Source of the DNA: Symbiodinium sp. CCMP2592
Taxonomy: Eukaryota > Sar > Dinophyceae > Suessiales > Symbiodiniaceae
Assembly (NCBI GenBank): GCA_905221615.1
Contig: CAJNDT010000007.1
Coordinates: 186,001-250,000 of the forward strand
Reading direction: 5' to 3'
Length of the DNA stretch: 64,000 nt
The notes under the pieces were generated by a model. It did no database searches, was not told the origin of the DNA, and saw only the letters and a program-made list of their open reading frames with translations. A program made the position numbers and the translations under genes. Positions within the stretch are counted from its first letter, which is position 1. Each line of letters starts with the position of its first letter. Below are positions 20,101 through 29,630 of this stretch, in pieces.

Positions 20101-20629
20101 GACTGGCACTCTGCCTCGGCACTCTGCCTCTGTCGTCGATCCAAGAGAACAGAAAGCATGTGCTCAGCAGAAAGAGATATAGCCTAATCATGGGTTAGCG
20201 GCCTCCCCCATTTGCTGAAATCCACCCCACTCGGCCAAGGTGGGTCGCCATGCTCACAGGGAAATTAAGATGCCAGCGCTGTGCCGGATCCCGTCGCAGC
20301 TGTTGCTCAGCAGGCCATTGGCACACCTGCGATGTAACAGATCCCGGAGACTTGGTTTGCTTCGGCGTAAACATCGCCCGCAACGCGCCGATAGAAACAA
20401 ACCAGGCACAGGCTAACATCACCACCGTGAGTAGCAGGCTCAAGGCACAGCTGGCGGCTGGGGTAGTGGTAACTTACAGCAGGATGCTATGCTGCCACTA
20501 CAGTTACAGGCCATGCCAAACGATCAACGATAGACCTGATCCCAGGGCCACTTGCGCGCAAAAGTGAGCACAGGCAAGAACTGAAGAAGGCACTATCTCA
20601 CCCTTCTCTTTACAACACAACTCAAGCGG

Positions 20630-20870
20630 CCTCCCTTTTAGGATCTCACCGGGGGGGGAAGGACACACCCGCCCCCCATTTAAGCCACCCCCAGCAGGCG
20701 CATTAGCGCATCGCCCTGCTGTCATACCCCTCGGGCTGTAGGGGAGTTGGCCCCAAGGGTGGCCGCCACGAGGCCACGCAGGCGTCAGTGGCCAAGCTTT
20801 CAGCTCCGGATGGATCGCTGCCCCCAACACGGCCAACAAGATGGAACCTGGCAGGTCTCTAGGGCCCCCT
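20630..20870. ncRNA. structured repeat, copy 4
   Basis: Stem AGCAGG (20693-20698) with CCTGCT (20715-20720), six of six pairs; loop CGCATTAGCGCATCGC. Second pairing GTTGGCC (20746-20752) with GGCCAAC (20831-20837). Confidence 0.55.
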
Positions 20871-20934
20871 CGGCCAGCCCGCTGCTCAGGTTTAGGTCGG
20901 GCAAGCGAATCGACAAGGACGTTTATGATCAAAA

Positions 20935-21590
20935 GCAAGCACAGCAAACCACTAAACCCTACTAAAAAACCCTTAGAAGTTTTACTGGCACTCTGCCTTT
21001 GGCACTCTGCCTTTCATAAATTTGATCACAACCTGACACTTAATGACTACTCACTCGATTCGGCCTTCCATGTTGCGCACTCGGTCGATCAACAGTTCAA
21101 GAGCCTCCCCTGCTGCCACCGAGTGGGTCATCATCTCGCACTGACTACTGGCTAGCCAGAGCGTGCAGAGACATAAATGGGGGGCTCCCAGCAGGCACGT
21201 TAGCCCATGTGTCCTGCTGTCATAGGGATCTGGTCAGCAGATCCCCGTTGGCCTCAAGAGCCCGAAAATCCCAAACAGCGGCCCGCCACACCCGGCTAAC
21301 GGTGTGAACTACAAGCTGCCCTGCACTAGCGAACCCTCAGGGAAGTGACCCCGGCTAATGGTGTGCGACTATAAGTTGCCCTGCACTACGTTCTTCCCTC
21401 AGAGCCCTGTGCGAGACACAGCGAGTCCTGGGTAGCGGCCACACACATGCCTCCACATGCCGGCAAGCGAATCGACAAGGATTTTCTGATCAACAGCAAG
21501 CGCAGCAAACCACTAAACCCTGAACCCTTAGAAGTTTTACTGGCACTCTGCCTTTCATAAATATTAAATGCACAACCTGACTTAAGCATC
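20935..21590. repeat. two copies of a ~90-bp repeat differing by one word A
   Basis: About 20935-21040 and 21485-21580 share GCAAACCACTAAACCCT, CCCTTAGAAGTTTTACT, word A, TTTCATAAAT and CACAACCTGAC. The first has two words (20987 and 21001, 14 bp apart); the second has one (21542). Confidence 0.8.
21175..21400. ncRNA. structured repeat, copy 5
   Basis: Stem AGCAGG (21190-21195) with CCTGCT (21213-21218), six of six pairs; loop CACGTTAGCCCATGTGT. Second pairing GTTGGCC (21247-21253) with GGCTAAC (21294-21300), using one G-U pair. The tail segment CCGGCTAACGGTGTG is repeated at about 21352 as CCGGCTAATGGTGTG. Confidence 0.55.
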
Positions 21591-21983
21591 CCTTTCTGTA
21601 ACGGCCTCCCCGGCGTCTTTGCAAAGACGAACGTGCTCTGACAGTCATGCGGACCGGAGACTTAGGCCACCCCCATTCGGCCGAGATATGGGGTCACCCC
21701 GCTCTGCCATGGGGATATCAGGCGAAGGCTCTCAACGACCACTAGCAGCTGCAAGCATTTGCCCGCGCTATGCTTATGTCGCCCTCTGCTCGCAAAGAAG
21801 CAGGACGTCGTGGTCGTCGTGGTGCCATCCCAGAGTTCGCAGCGGATACTTCTGCCCCCGACATTACCTTCTGCTGGACTTGGCCAACAGCTTGGCGCAA
21901 GAGCCGAACGTCGGGTCGGCCATGGCAAGAGCGGTAGTCGAATTTAGTTCGACTGTGGCGCGGGTACGTGGCATCAAATGAAT

Positions 21984-22040
21984 GTGTGACAAAGAATTCA
22001 CTAATCTTAAACAACTGGTTAACAAAACAACATTCTACTC
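21984..22040. repeat. 55-bp direct repeat, right copy
   Basis: Partner of 19740-19798. It ends a few bases before the stop codon of the minus-strand coding piece 22045-23097. The left copy may have been captured from here, or the two may mark a duplication. Confidence 0.8.
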
Positions 22041-22044
22041 CATA

Positions 22045-23097
22045 TCAAATCACCAAGGAACCATGCAGGTCGCTGCGTTCGTCCTGGTTCTTGAGAATGA
22101 GGGCTTGTCGCAAAGAGGTCCCACTTTTTGCAGCGCCCTCTAGCAACTTCCAGATGCTTTTGATGTCCACAGTCTTTTTCAATGGAACACGCTTGCCCAG
22201 AAGTGCCCTGCGAGACGTCACAGGCACACCAGCATCATGTACACTCAAGTAGTGCCCAATGACATACACCTGGAGGCCGGCTGACAATGTCTCGGACAGA
22301 CACTCATGTATGTGCATGAAGGCATTCAAGACTGTCTTGGCAAATCCATGAGCCTGCCCCGACGGTTGAAGCGCTCTGTGTTTTTTTGCCATGGTTGCAA
22401 AGGCGATGATGTCGTAGATGCTAGTTTCAACCTCCTCCCAATCTCGTGGCACTCTGCCTTCAGATTCATCTCGGAGAGATGAAGACAGCGTCCTTGCATT
22501 GAACATAGATTCCCAAAGCTGACGCAAAGATCGGGACGTGTTGCCTGCCAGCGACTTCATCATCCAAGCGGCAAAGCCTGACACCAACCCAGCTGATTGA
22601 AGAAACCATGACACTCTGCCTTCATCCAACTGCATGACCAGAGGCTCATCACTGATAGTTTCACACACACGTACCATAGCATCCTTCAGTTTGCTCTTGT
22701 ACCATTCCCTGTGGGCGTCTGTCCTTGTGTCGAAGGATGCTTGCAACATGAATCGGGCCAAGGCTGTGGAAGATGCCACATCCTCCTGCACAGCATCAGG
22801 GTTTGGCACTCTGCCTTTTTGACTTTGCACATGTGACCCCCAGTTCGCAGCCAAGGGGGTCTTCCTGAGAAGATCACTGAAGAAGTTGTACCATTTGTGG
22901 TACTGTCGACGTTCTGAGCCGTTCCTGTTGCTCTCATCGAAAAACAAGTCCAGACGCCACCACAGTTCGCCCTGTGAGAGCCAAGCTGCTCTCGCTGGCA
23001 GTTTTGCATCATTTTCCAAGTTAAGCAATTGCCCATCACGGAGCAATAGCATGACCCACAGTTTCAGAAGCATCACCGAAATCCTCCAAAGCAACAC
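22045..23097 (-). CDS. unknown protein, probable exon
   Basis: 350 residues of normal composition, Trp- and Arg-rich (WLSQGELWWRLDLFFDE, QYHKWYNFFSDLLRKT). Word A is read as KGRVP, DEGRVSW and SEGRVPRD, all in one phase. The C-terminus has QVYVIGHYLSVHDAGVPV. No family recognised. It may be an upstream exon of the protein at 16052-18924, with which it shares strand, word content and style. The first residues (MLLWRISVMLLK) may lie upstream of the real exon start. Confidence 0.55.
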   Translation of the reverse strand: MLLWRISVMLLKLWVMLLLRDGQLLNLENDAKLPARAAWLSQGELWWRLDLFFDESNRNGSERRQYHKWYNFFSDLLRKTPLAANWGSHVQSQKGRVPNPDAVQEDVASSTALARFMLQASFDTRTDAHREWYKSKLKDAMVRVCETISDEPLVMQLDEGRVSWFLQSAGLVSGFAAWMMKSLAGNTSRSLRQLWESMFNARTLSSSLRDESEGRVPRDWEEVETSIYDIIAFATMAKKHRALQPSGQAHGFAKTVLNAFMHIHECLSETLSAGLQVYVIGHYLSVHDAGVPVTSRRALLGKRVPLKKTVDIKSIWKLLEGAAKSGTSLRQALILKNQDERSDLHGSLVI

Positions 23098-23653
23098 TGT
23101 ACTTGAATCTTACTAAATACTGACACACACCTGCACTTGTGTAACAAGCCCCAGTTCACAACACATTGAATTCTTAAGAAATCAACCCAAAGACTCACGA
23201 TGACATGTCAGCAGCCACATCATGTCACTCGAACTTGAGACAGGAAACTATCGCAGATGGCACTGAACTGACAACCACATGGAATGATTAACACAGGCCA
23301 CCGATGCCTGCAACTGGAGGTCGAGACACCAGCCAGGTCATTGCCACCTGCACGACAGCAGCATACGAACTGAGACAATACCGACAAACACATCTGATCA
23401 CGGAGTGACTGAAGCTCTCTACATTTTCATTGCACAGCTGCACCAGCTCGGATCACTCAGATCCTTCCACGAGGCGGCGAGGATTTTCCTCGGCACCTCG
23501 TGGAGGGAACGGACGGGGTCCAGGGCTCAACCCAGTCCCAACATTGGAAAGCAGAATACCAACAAGACAGAATGTCGAAAGATGAAGCAAGCTCATTTAA
23601 CTCTAGAGAATTATGGCACTCTGCCTTATTGGCACTCTGCCTTCAGCTACAAT
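23098..23653. other. gap between minus-strand genes
   Basis: No gene seen. Two word A copies at about 23614 and 23630, 16 bp apart, lie just downstream of the methyltransferase-like gene. Confidence 0.5.
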
Positions 23654-24727
23654 TCATGTTGGGACATCACTCATCATATGAAAGGCCACAGCCTTGCCGA
23701 ACTCCGGGGTGTACTCCTCTGACACCTGAAGATCTTCAGGACGACCGGTGAACTTCTCACCATCTCGATCAACGCAACCAGCACTTCCTCTGACATGGGA
23801 AGGATAGCTGCGCCGCATACCATTGATGTGCTGACAGTTGCTCCACAGTTGAAGCGGTTTCAGGATGGGCTGGCCGAAGGCACCACCATAGGTTTTGACC
23901 TTCATAGCCTGGATCATTCCCATGACACGATCGACGAGTGGAATGTCGAACAGCATGCTGGAGCAAGGCTGCTCGATCACAAACCGGTTGTCATTCAAAG
24001 CCGCGAGCAAAGTCAACAGCAGCGTCACATACATGAAACGATTGCCTTCTTGGCATGCCAGCGATCGCTCAGGTTCTCCCATCCAGTCATTGGCAATGGA
24101 CCTTCCAGTACTGTATTTACAGAGTTGGACGAAGGAAGAGCATGGAGTTCCAAACCACACCAGGCCGTGTTTGTGTGTTTGACACACAGCATTGACAGCC
24201 AGGCGAAGTCCTCTCACAGAAAGAATATCATGATCTGTGCCGTACCTGATGTCCAAGGCTAGCCCCTGCCAGCCAGCACGGAGCATCTCCCGACTGAGGT
24301 TGCCCTGCCCTGCAAAGATCTCCAGGAAGTGGAACCTGGCACTCTGCCTTATGTTCCGCTTCCAATGACAAAAGTTGATGAGGAATCTCATCTGTTTCTT
24401 CCATGGCCACGAAGTCATGATGGGAAAAGTTTCTGATAACATTTGTTGCCAGATTGATATCATCCAGGAAAACCCACTGGCTTCAAGAATCACATCATAG
24501 TTGCACTCAGGCAGAACTTCATAAGGACCTTCATTATGGAACTCCAGAAGCGACGGGTCAACTTCGCAAAGGCGCAGAACATCCTGTCCTCTCGAAATGG
24601 CCAAGAATCTCTTCTCCAGTGCGATGTTTGCATCAAACTGCCGCCGAATGTCTGCTAACAGTCTTCTTCTTGTTTCAGTCGGGTCATCTGCTGCTGCAGA
24701 CATGGCACTCGACATTGCATTGTCCAT
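23654..24727 (-). CDS. cytosine-C5 DNA methyltransferase-like protein
   Basis: About 357 residues from the ATG at 24727. A Rossmann-type SAM-binding strand, FHFLEIFAGQGNLS, matches motif I (FAGQG about residues 138-142). FGTPCSSF carries the Pro-Cys of motif IV (about 195-198), where the Cys would be the nucleophile. FVIEQPCSSML sits where motif VI (normally ENV) is expected, and EYTPEFGKAVAFHM resembles motif X. Spacing and the missing ENV make it a divergent member. Activity on DNA is not shown; it could be a related methyltransferase. An in-frame word A gives IRQSAR just before motif I. The ATG itself overlaps a word A variant (AGTGCCATGG). The upstream neighbour is the proline-rich gene. 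Confidence 0.7.
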   Translation of the reverse strand: MDNAMSSAMSAAADDPTETRRRLLADIRRQFDANIALEKRFLAISRGQDVLRLCEVDPSLLEFHNEGPYEVLPECNYDVILEASGFSWMISIWQQMLSETFPIMTSWPWKKQMRFLINFCHWKRNIRQSARFHFLEIFAGQGNLSREMLRAGWQGLALDIRYGTDHDILSVRGLRLAVNAVCQTHKHGLVWFGTPCSSFVQLCKYSTGRSIANDWMGEPERSLACQEGNRFMYVTLLLTLLAALNDNRFVIEQPCSSMLFDIPLVDRVMGMIQAMKVKTYGGAFGQPILKPLQLWSNCQHINGMRRSYPSHVRGSAGCVDRDGEKFTGRPEDLQVSEEYTPEFGKAVAFHMMSDVPT

Positions 24728-25114
24728 GGCACTCTGTCCTATCCGCAAGAAAGTGTAACACCTTAACCTCAAGGGTGTTCGAATTAACAACGTAATTGTG
24801 AACCAGCACATTCAGCAGTTGACACACTTGTGAGTCGATTGATCCATCACAACACAAGGATGAGACAGACATGATGCAATCACTCGTTGAAATTCACATG
24901 TGGCATAGTTGTTGCAGACCATGACTTCATGCTCAAGCAATCAAATACAGCACTGCCAGACCCTCACTCGATTCTCGTTTTTCTGGTACCGCACACAGCA
25001 GTCCATCCATATCACTCGACGATTGCGAGACCACCGAGGTGGCAGCCACTTGTCAGGCAGATTCTGCACTGGCACTCTGCCTTCTATGCAGTCTTTGCTG
25101 GTGAGCTAAAATAA
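24728..25114. other. intergenic stretch between minus-strand genes
   Basis: No gene seen. It contains one word A copy at about 25071 and a word-like GGCACTCTGTCC at 24729 touching the methyltransferase start codon. Confidence 0.5.
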
Positions 25115-25996
25115 TCAGTCTTCCATCTGACAAACAGCATTAGTGGAAGAAGCCTCAGAGTCGGACTCCTCACCTTCCTCCATCACATCTGAGGGGGCTC
25201 CATCATCCGCTGAGCCGCGCTGACTCCAGCCCGGGTCTTCTTCTGAGATGTGCCCATAATCAATACCCAAACGACCCCGCCCTCCAAGCTCACCAAGACG
25301 AACATCTAGAACACCTTCCTCAATCACATCTGAGTCTGAGGCGTGAATCTCACCTTCGGCACGAGCTGGCCCAGTCAACCAGGCATCCGGGCGAGATTCC
25401 AAACGAAAAAAAATTTGACCACGAACTCCACTTTCGAACTCATCTGGCACTCTGCCTTCCGGCACTCTGCCTTCTGGCACTCTGCCTTCAGTAGCTCCAC
25501 TGTTGGCATTATTGTTAGGGCCAGGATAGCCATTTTCAGGCATCGGCCTTGGCGGCACTATTGGTGGCGGCGGGTTGTCTGGAGCATTGAAACACATGGC
25601 ACAAATTCGCCGTCCCAACTGCCGACGTTGCATCTCTTCAGGGGTCAAGTTCTCAAGGGTGACCAGAACAATGCGGCCCTCCCTAACAGTAACCACATCC
25701 GGCTCGAAGTTGATCATGATCGGGGTCTCCATAATGTCCAACGCTTCTGCCACAGCTTGGGCAATCTCAAACTCATGTCGCGCAGGGGCGGGAGGTCTTG
25801 GGAAAGGTGGCTGATTCACAGGTGTTGGCGGCGGCGGACCCCTGGGTGGCCCTGGCACTCTGCCTTCCGCCCCACCGCCTTCTTCACCAATGCCATTCAC
25901 ACCGGTTGGCGGCACTCTACGAGGCCGTCGCTTCGGAGTCCTCACCCGGCCGATCCTCCCCGGTGCTGCCGGTTTGGCCTTCGGTTTCGGTGCCAT
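25115..25996 (-). CDS. proline-rich/acidic protein with EGRVP repeats
   Basis: 293 residues from the ATG at 25996 (MAPKPKAKPAAPGRIGR). The N-terminus is basic, followed by Pro-rich segments, a short ordered region (EFEIAQAVAEALDIMETP, CAMCFNAP), a triple EGRVP encoded by three word A copies at exact 15-bp spacing (25445-25490), and an acidic tail (SDVMEEGEESDSEASS). No enzyme motif. Possibly a nuclear or scaffold-like protein. Words at 25445, 25460, 25475 and 25854 are all read in the same phase. Confidence 0.6.
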   Translation of the reverse strand: MAPKPKAKPAAPGRIGRVRTPKRRPRRVPPTGVNGIGEEGGGAEGRVPGPPRGPPPPTPVNQPPFPRPPAPARHEFEIAQAVAEALDIMETPIMINFEPDVVTVREGRIVLVTLENLTPEEMQRRQLGRRICAMCFNAPDNPPPPIVPPRPMPENGYPGPNNNANSGATEGRVPEGRVPEGRVPDEFESGVRGQIFFRLESRPDAWLTGPARAEGEIHASDSDVIEEGVLDVRLGELGGRGRLGIDYGHISEEDPGWSQRGSADDGAPSDVMEEGEESDSEASSTNAVCQMED

Positions 25997-26319
25997 GGTG
26001 CTTAACTTTAAATATCTTTGATCCAACAAGCTGCAAGCAACTATATGTGTTGGATAGTACGAACAGGTACTAGAAGTTGATTGTCATGTCCGTTTCAATA
26101 CCACATGCAATAGGTTCCACTGGACGACACAAGCATTTATGCACATGATCATTAGATTAACACATATTTGAAGACAGAGTGCTATTAATAGATGATGTAG
26201 TTTAATGTTCGAAAGCAGTATGCCCAATAATAAGTGTATGCATATAATCCATACATATATCTATATGTATGTATGTATGTTATACATATACCTAGGTCTA
26301 TGTGTAAACTTACCACACA

Positions 26320-26410
26320 CAGTAACGGTTTAGGGTTTAAAAGAGCTTCAGGGTTTTAGGTTTTAAGGAGGTCCATGGTTTAAAGGTACTTCAAGGCAGA
26401 GTGCCACCTA
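26320..26410. repeat. telomere-like patch with a reverse-oriented word A
   Basis: GGTTTAGGGTTTAAAAG and CAGGGTTTTAGG precede AAGGCAGAGTGCCACC at about 26391. Apart from the satellite at 12.9-13.8 kb, this is the only place where I saw word A in this orientation. Confidence 0.6.
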
Positions 26411-26604
26411 GTTTATGCTTAATCATAAGATGTGTTACTACTCGTAGGGATTTGGTTGGGTTAGCTGGACTGTGCCGATTCAATGGGATTCGATATTGTA
26501 TAACTAGCTCCCAAGATTCAATAAGCTCCAACAAGACTTTTGGGAGGGGATGCTACATGTGTGCAATTGTCTGGTACAGGGTCGGTGTGCCTTCAAAACG
26601 TGAT

Positions 26605-27075
26605 GGCCCGAACACTAAGATTCAATAAGATTTTTTCGGGTAGTCCACAATCCTGCAAATGTCTTCTAAGATTCAATAAGATTTTTTGGGCGAGCTGGAG
26701 GCTGTGTCCCTTGTAAAACCGATAAGATTCAATAAGATTCAATAAGATTCAATAAGATTCAATAAGATTCAATAAGATTCAATAAGATTCAATAAGATTT
26801 TTTCGGGGTAGGCCACAATTGTACAAATGTCTTCTAAGATTCAATAAGATTCAATAAGATTTTTTGGGGCGATCTGGAGTCGTGTCCCTTTTAAAAATGA
26901 TGGACCAATAAGATTCAATAAGATTCAATAAGATTCAATAAGATTCAATAAGATTCAATAAGATTCAATAAGATTCAATAAGATTTTTCCGGGGCATGCC
27001 ACAAGTGTCACAAATGTCTTCTAAGATTTTGCAGGGCCTGTGGGGCGGTATGGGGATGGTGTCCCTTCAAAGGCC
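26605..27075. repeat. AATAAGATTC tandem repeat with higher-order structure
   Basis: Runs of a 10-bp unit (ATAAGATTCA) at about 26725-26795 and 26908-26985 are separated by a longer recurring spacer: a TTTTTT(C)GGG block, a CCACAA stretch, AAATGTCTTCTAAGAT, a GGAG/GGGG block and GTGTCCCTT. The spacer occurs about three times. No gene. Confidence 0.85.
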
Positions 27076-27482
27076 ATATGTTTTTTTAAACACGGATGCA
27101 CCCCATTGCAGACTTCCGTGGTCCTTTGTTGGGTCCCTCCCAACTGGTGTTCTAGGACAGGTTGGATCCTGCCTTTGGCGCGGATTTGTCCACAGGCATC
27201 TGCAGTATCCTTGTGAAATCGACAGACCGCCTGGGATTACAAAGAGACATACATTCCTGATGGCATAATGCAACACAAGGCAACACAATCATGTCAATAC
27301 ATAATGATCATGGAACACATGTTACAACCCATGGCACTCCGCCTTCAGAAACATGTCTGTGACAATGGCATTGCCACACCTCCAAAATTAATAAGACTCG
27401 AGGCCACATCACCGACAACACATACACATGAGCCAGTTATTGTGGCACTCTGCCTTGTTACCGAGCCACCTTGTCGACGCAA

Positions 27483-29130
27483 TCAGTCCACCACGGGGTC
27501 GTTGACCTCAGGAGCTTCCTCTTCACGAGTGCGGTCGTCAACGAGTTGAGCTTGTATTTCCTGAACGATTGCGTCCACATCATTAGCATCATCTTCGACA
27601 GGAACAGGGGCATTGCTTCCCGTGGACCCCCTCGGACCCAAAAAGAACCTTGCCATAGAGGCTGAGCTCGCACACTTGAGAGGGCAAGCGGTGGCCTTGT
27701 TCCGCCCGGTCGACTCACAGTATCGATTGATACATTCGCTGTGAAAGAGGTGGCCACACGATAGCGCTTCCAATGCCTGCATTCCAGGGAAGCAACAGAA
27801 AAAGACACGTCATGTGAGAGGTACTGTTCTGAGGATTAGTGGAATGTACAAGCAGGACAGGCACCACTATCAATGGTTCATTAACCAAAGGCAAACGAAA
27901 CCAGCCTGCCTGGCCCGGGTGCATCTCCGAATTGCAAATGACACAGAGGTCCTGGTTCCACCGGTTCGCAGGTCTGCTCGACTCATTCGGAGCATCCTCC
28001 TCCTCCTCCTCCTCAAAGAAGGCACTGTCGTCGGCCTCGCGCTCGACCTCGGCCTCGACCTCGGCCCCGGCCTCGACCTCGGCCCCGGCCTCGACCTCGG
28101 CCCCGGCCTCGGCCATGACCTCATCATCGACCTCGACTGCGACCTCGTCCTGCGACTCTGTGTTTGGTGCCGTCGCCCTGGCCTTGGACTTGGCCTTGGC
28201 TTTCGACTTGCCCTTGTCTTTTGCTTTGGCTTTCGACTTGGGTGTCGCAAAGGGCACAACGGCATTCACGTCAGCACCAGCTGTCGAGTCACTGTTCGTG
28301 GAGGTGTCTGGCCCTGGCAACTCAACTGTTTGGGGTGCAGTGGTCACTTCTGCAGGAGGCATGACGATCTCCTGATCGGGCCTGATCTCTGCCTCTGCCG
28401 GCGCTAGACCATCGTCATCCATGGCAGGAGCATTCCCATCAACTGGCACTCTGCCTTCCACAACCCTCGGCACTCTGTCTTGTTCCCTTCCTGCAGCCTG
28501 GCTGCCTTCGGTTGCCTGGCTTGCATTGGAACCCGGAACGGCATGAGGGGAGGCAGGCGGCTGTTGAATCGGCACTCTGCCTTGTTCCCCAGCCGGGCTG
28601 CGACCCACAGCCTGGCTTGGATTGGAACTAGGAGCAGTCGTTGGCCAAGGACCAGAACGGACCACGTCTGGCACTCTGCCTTCCGACGGCGGAACCGTTG
28701 GCGGGGCAGCTGGAGCAGGACTCGGATTGAAACTGAGACGTCCCTGCGTCTCAGTGGACTGCCTTGCTCTCGCTCTACGCCTGGCATAGGTCGTGACATC
28801 CTCGGTCATCCATGTGGACTGCCATCCACACTCCCAGGCAACCCTGTCAACAGAATGCTCAGACATATTCACCCCCATTCCCAGAACCGGTTTGGCTATG
28901 CGGTTCCAACTGCTGCTATCGCAGAGGGATTGACGCTTATGGGCATTCGCACATCGCTGACCAAGCAAGCTGTATTTGCTATCGCCCCTGAGTTCACTGA
29001 CCTTTGTGGTCGGCTTCAGATTGGTCAATATGAAGAGCAGTTGCAGCGCTGTTTGTTGTGGCAGGTCAGCCGTGACCGCAGCATCCCATGCACTATGAAC
29101 TCGCTCGATCAGAGCTTTCACCTTCACCTC
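27483..29130 (-). CDS. RING-H2 finger protein, two exons readable
   Basis: Exon A runs from about 29130 to 27910 and exon B from 27776 to 27483. Joining them reads CVICNSEMHPGQ-ALEALSCGHLFHSECINRYC...CPLKC, a RING-H2 zinc-binding pattern typical of E3 ubiquitin ligases. The intron splits the finger. Exon A has no ATG at its upper end and a splice-acceptor-like CTGACTGAG, so the gene continues upstream, perhaps into the Q-rich piece at 29188-29630. The middle is low-complexity: Pro/Ser-rich with several GRVP words, a KAKAKDKGKSKAKAK basic run, AEVEAGAEVEAGAEVE repeats and a poly-Glu stretch. The C-terminus after the finger is acidic. This is the only full copy; the duplicate at 36.9-37.7 kb lacks the finger. 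Confidence 0.75.
27777..27909 (-). other. 133-bp GC-AG intron inside the RING finger
   Basis: On the minus strand the donor is CCAG|GCAGGC and the acceptor TGCAG|GCATTG. Removing 27777-27909 restores PGQALEALSCGHLFH in frame. GC donors are common in dinoflagellates. The two splice sites share CAG|GCA, so borders could shift slightly. Confidence 0.75.
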
Positions 29131-29187
29131 AGTCAGTAAGGCTTATCTAGGCTTTGTGGGGGGAGGGTTCAGGGATCATTGCTGACC

Positions 29188-29630
29188 TTAGGGATACTCT
29201 GTTGATTGACAAGCAGCCAGAGGGATCGACCGCAATGTCGTGGCGCTTCTCGGGATTGCATCTGCATCGGTAGTGGACGTTGCCAGCCGATCAATCCCGA
29301 TCGTTGCTGCTTGCCTTGCTCTGTTCTTCTTGGTTTCCTTACGAATCCTCCTCACTTCTTGGTCTTCTGATTCCGACGAGGAGGAGTCGTTGGCACTCTG
29401 CCTTGATTCACCCCCAGCAGCCGTCTGCTGCTGTTGCTGCATTTGCTGCATCTGCTGCATTTGCTGCATTTGCTGCATCTGTTGCTGCTGCTGCATCTGT
29501 TGCTGCTGTTGCAACATGAAGGGTTCATCATGGCCAGTGGGTTGTTCATTCCCAGTGCTGGGTTCATTGCCCCCGGCATTGGGAACATCATCTGATCACT
29601 CACACGAGCGCTCTTCCTCGACTTTCCCAT
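29188..29630 (-). pseudogene. Q-rich protein, copy 1, frameshifted
   Basis: Homologue of the intact frame at 37730-38164. Near 29518 copy 1 reads ATGAAGGG where copy 2 reads ATGAAAGGG. The missing A shifts the frame just before the poly-Gln region. The downstream part (QQMQQMQQ repeats, then SRQSANDSSSSESEDQEVRR, word A read as RQSA) remains open. The start would be MGKSRKSARVSDQMMF at 29630. Confidence 0.65.

Larger units (their letters stand above)
18925..22044. repeat. repeat-filled intergenic or intronic region
   Basis: No gene is supported across 3.1 kb. It is a mosaic of five copies of the structured repeat described below, several GGCCTCCC blocks, word A copies at about 20105, 20118, 20987, 21001 and 21542, and two pairs of direct repeats. 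If the coding pieces on either side are exons of one gene, this is its intron. Confidence 0.6.

Noticed and set aside
19138-21260. CGTTGGCCTCAAG and similar as a spliced-leader remnant
   Set aside because: The dinoflagellate spliced leader ends TTTTGGCTCAAG. The match is partial, has an extra C, and the segment is one arm of the GTTGGCC/GGCCAAC helix in the repeat.
28011-28130. Leu/Gly-rich plus-strand frames over the RING gene
   Set aside because: They are shadows of the minus-strand AEVEAGAEVE and Lys/Ala repeats.
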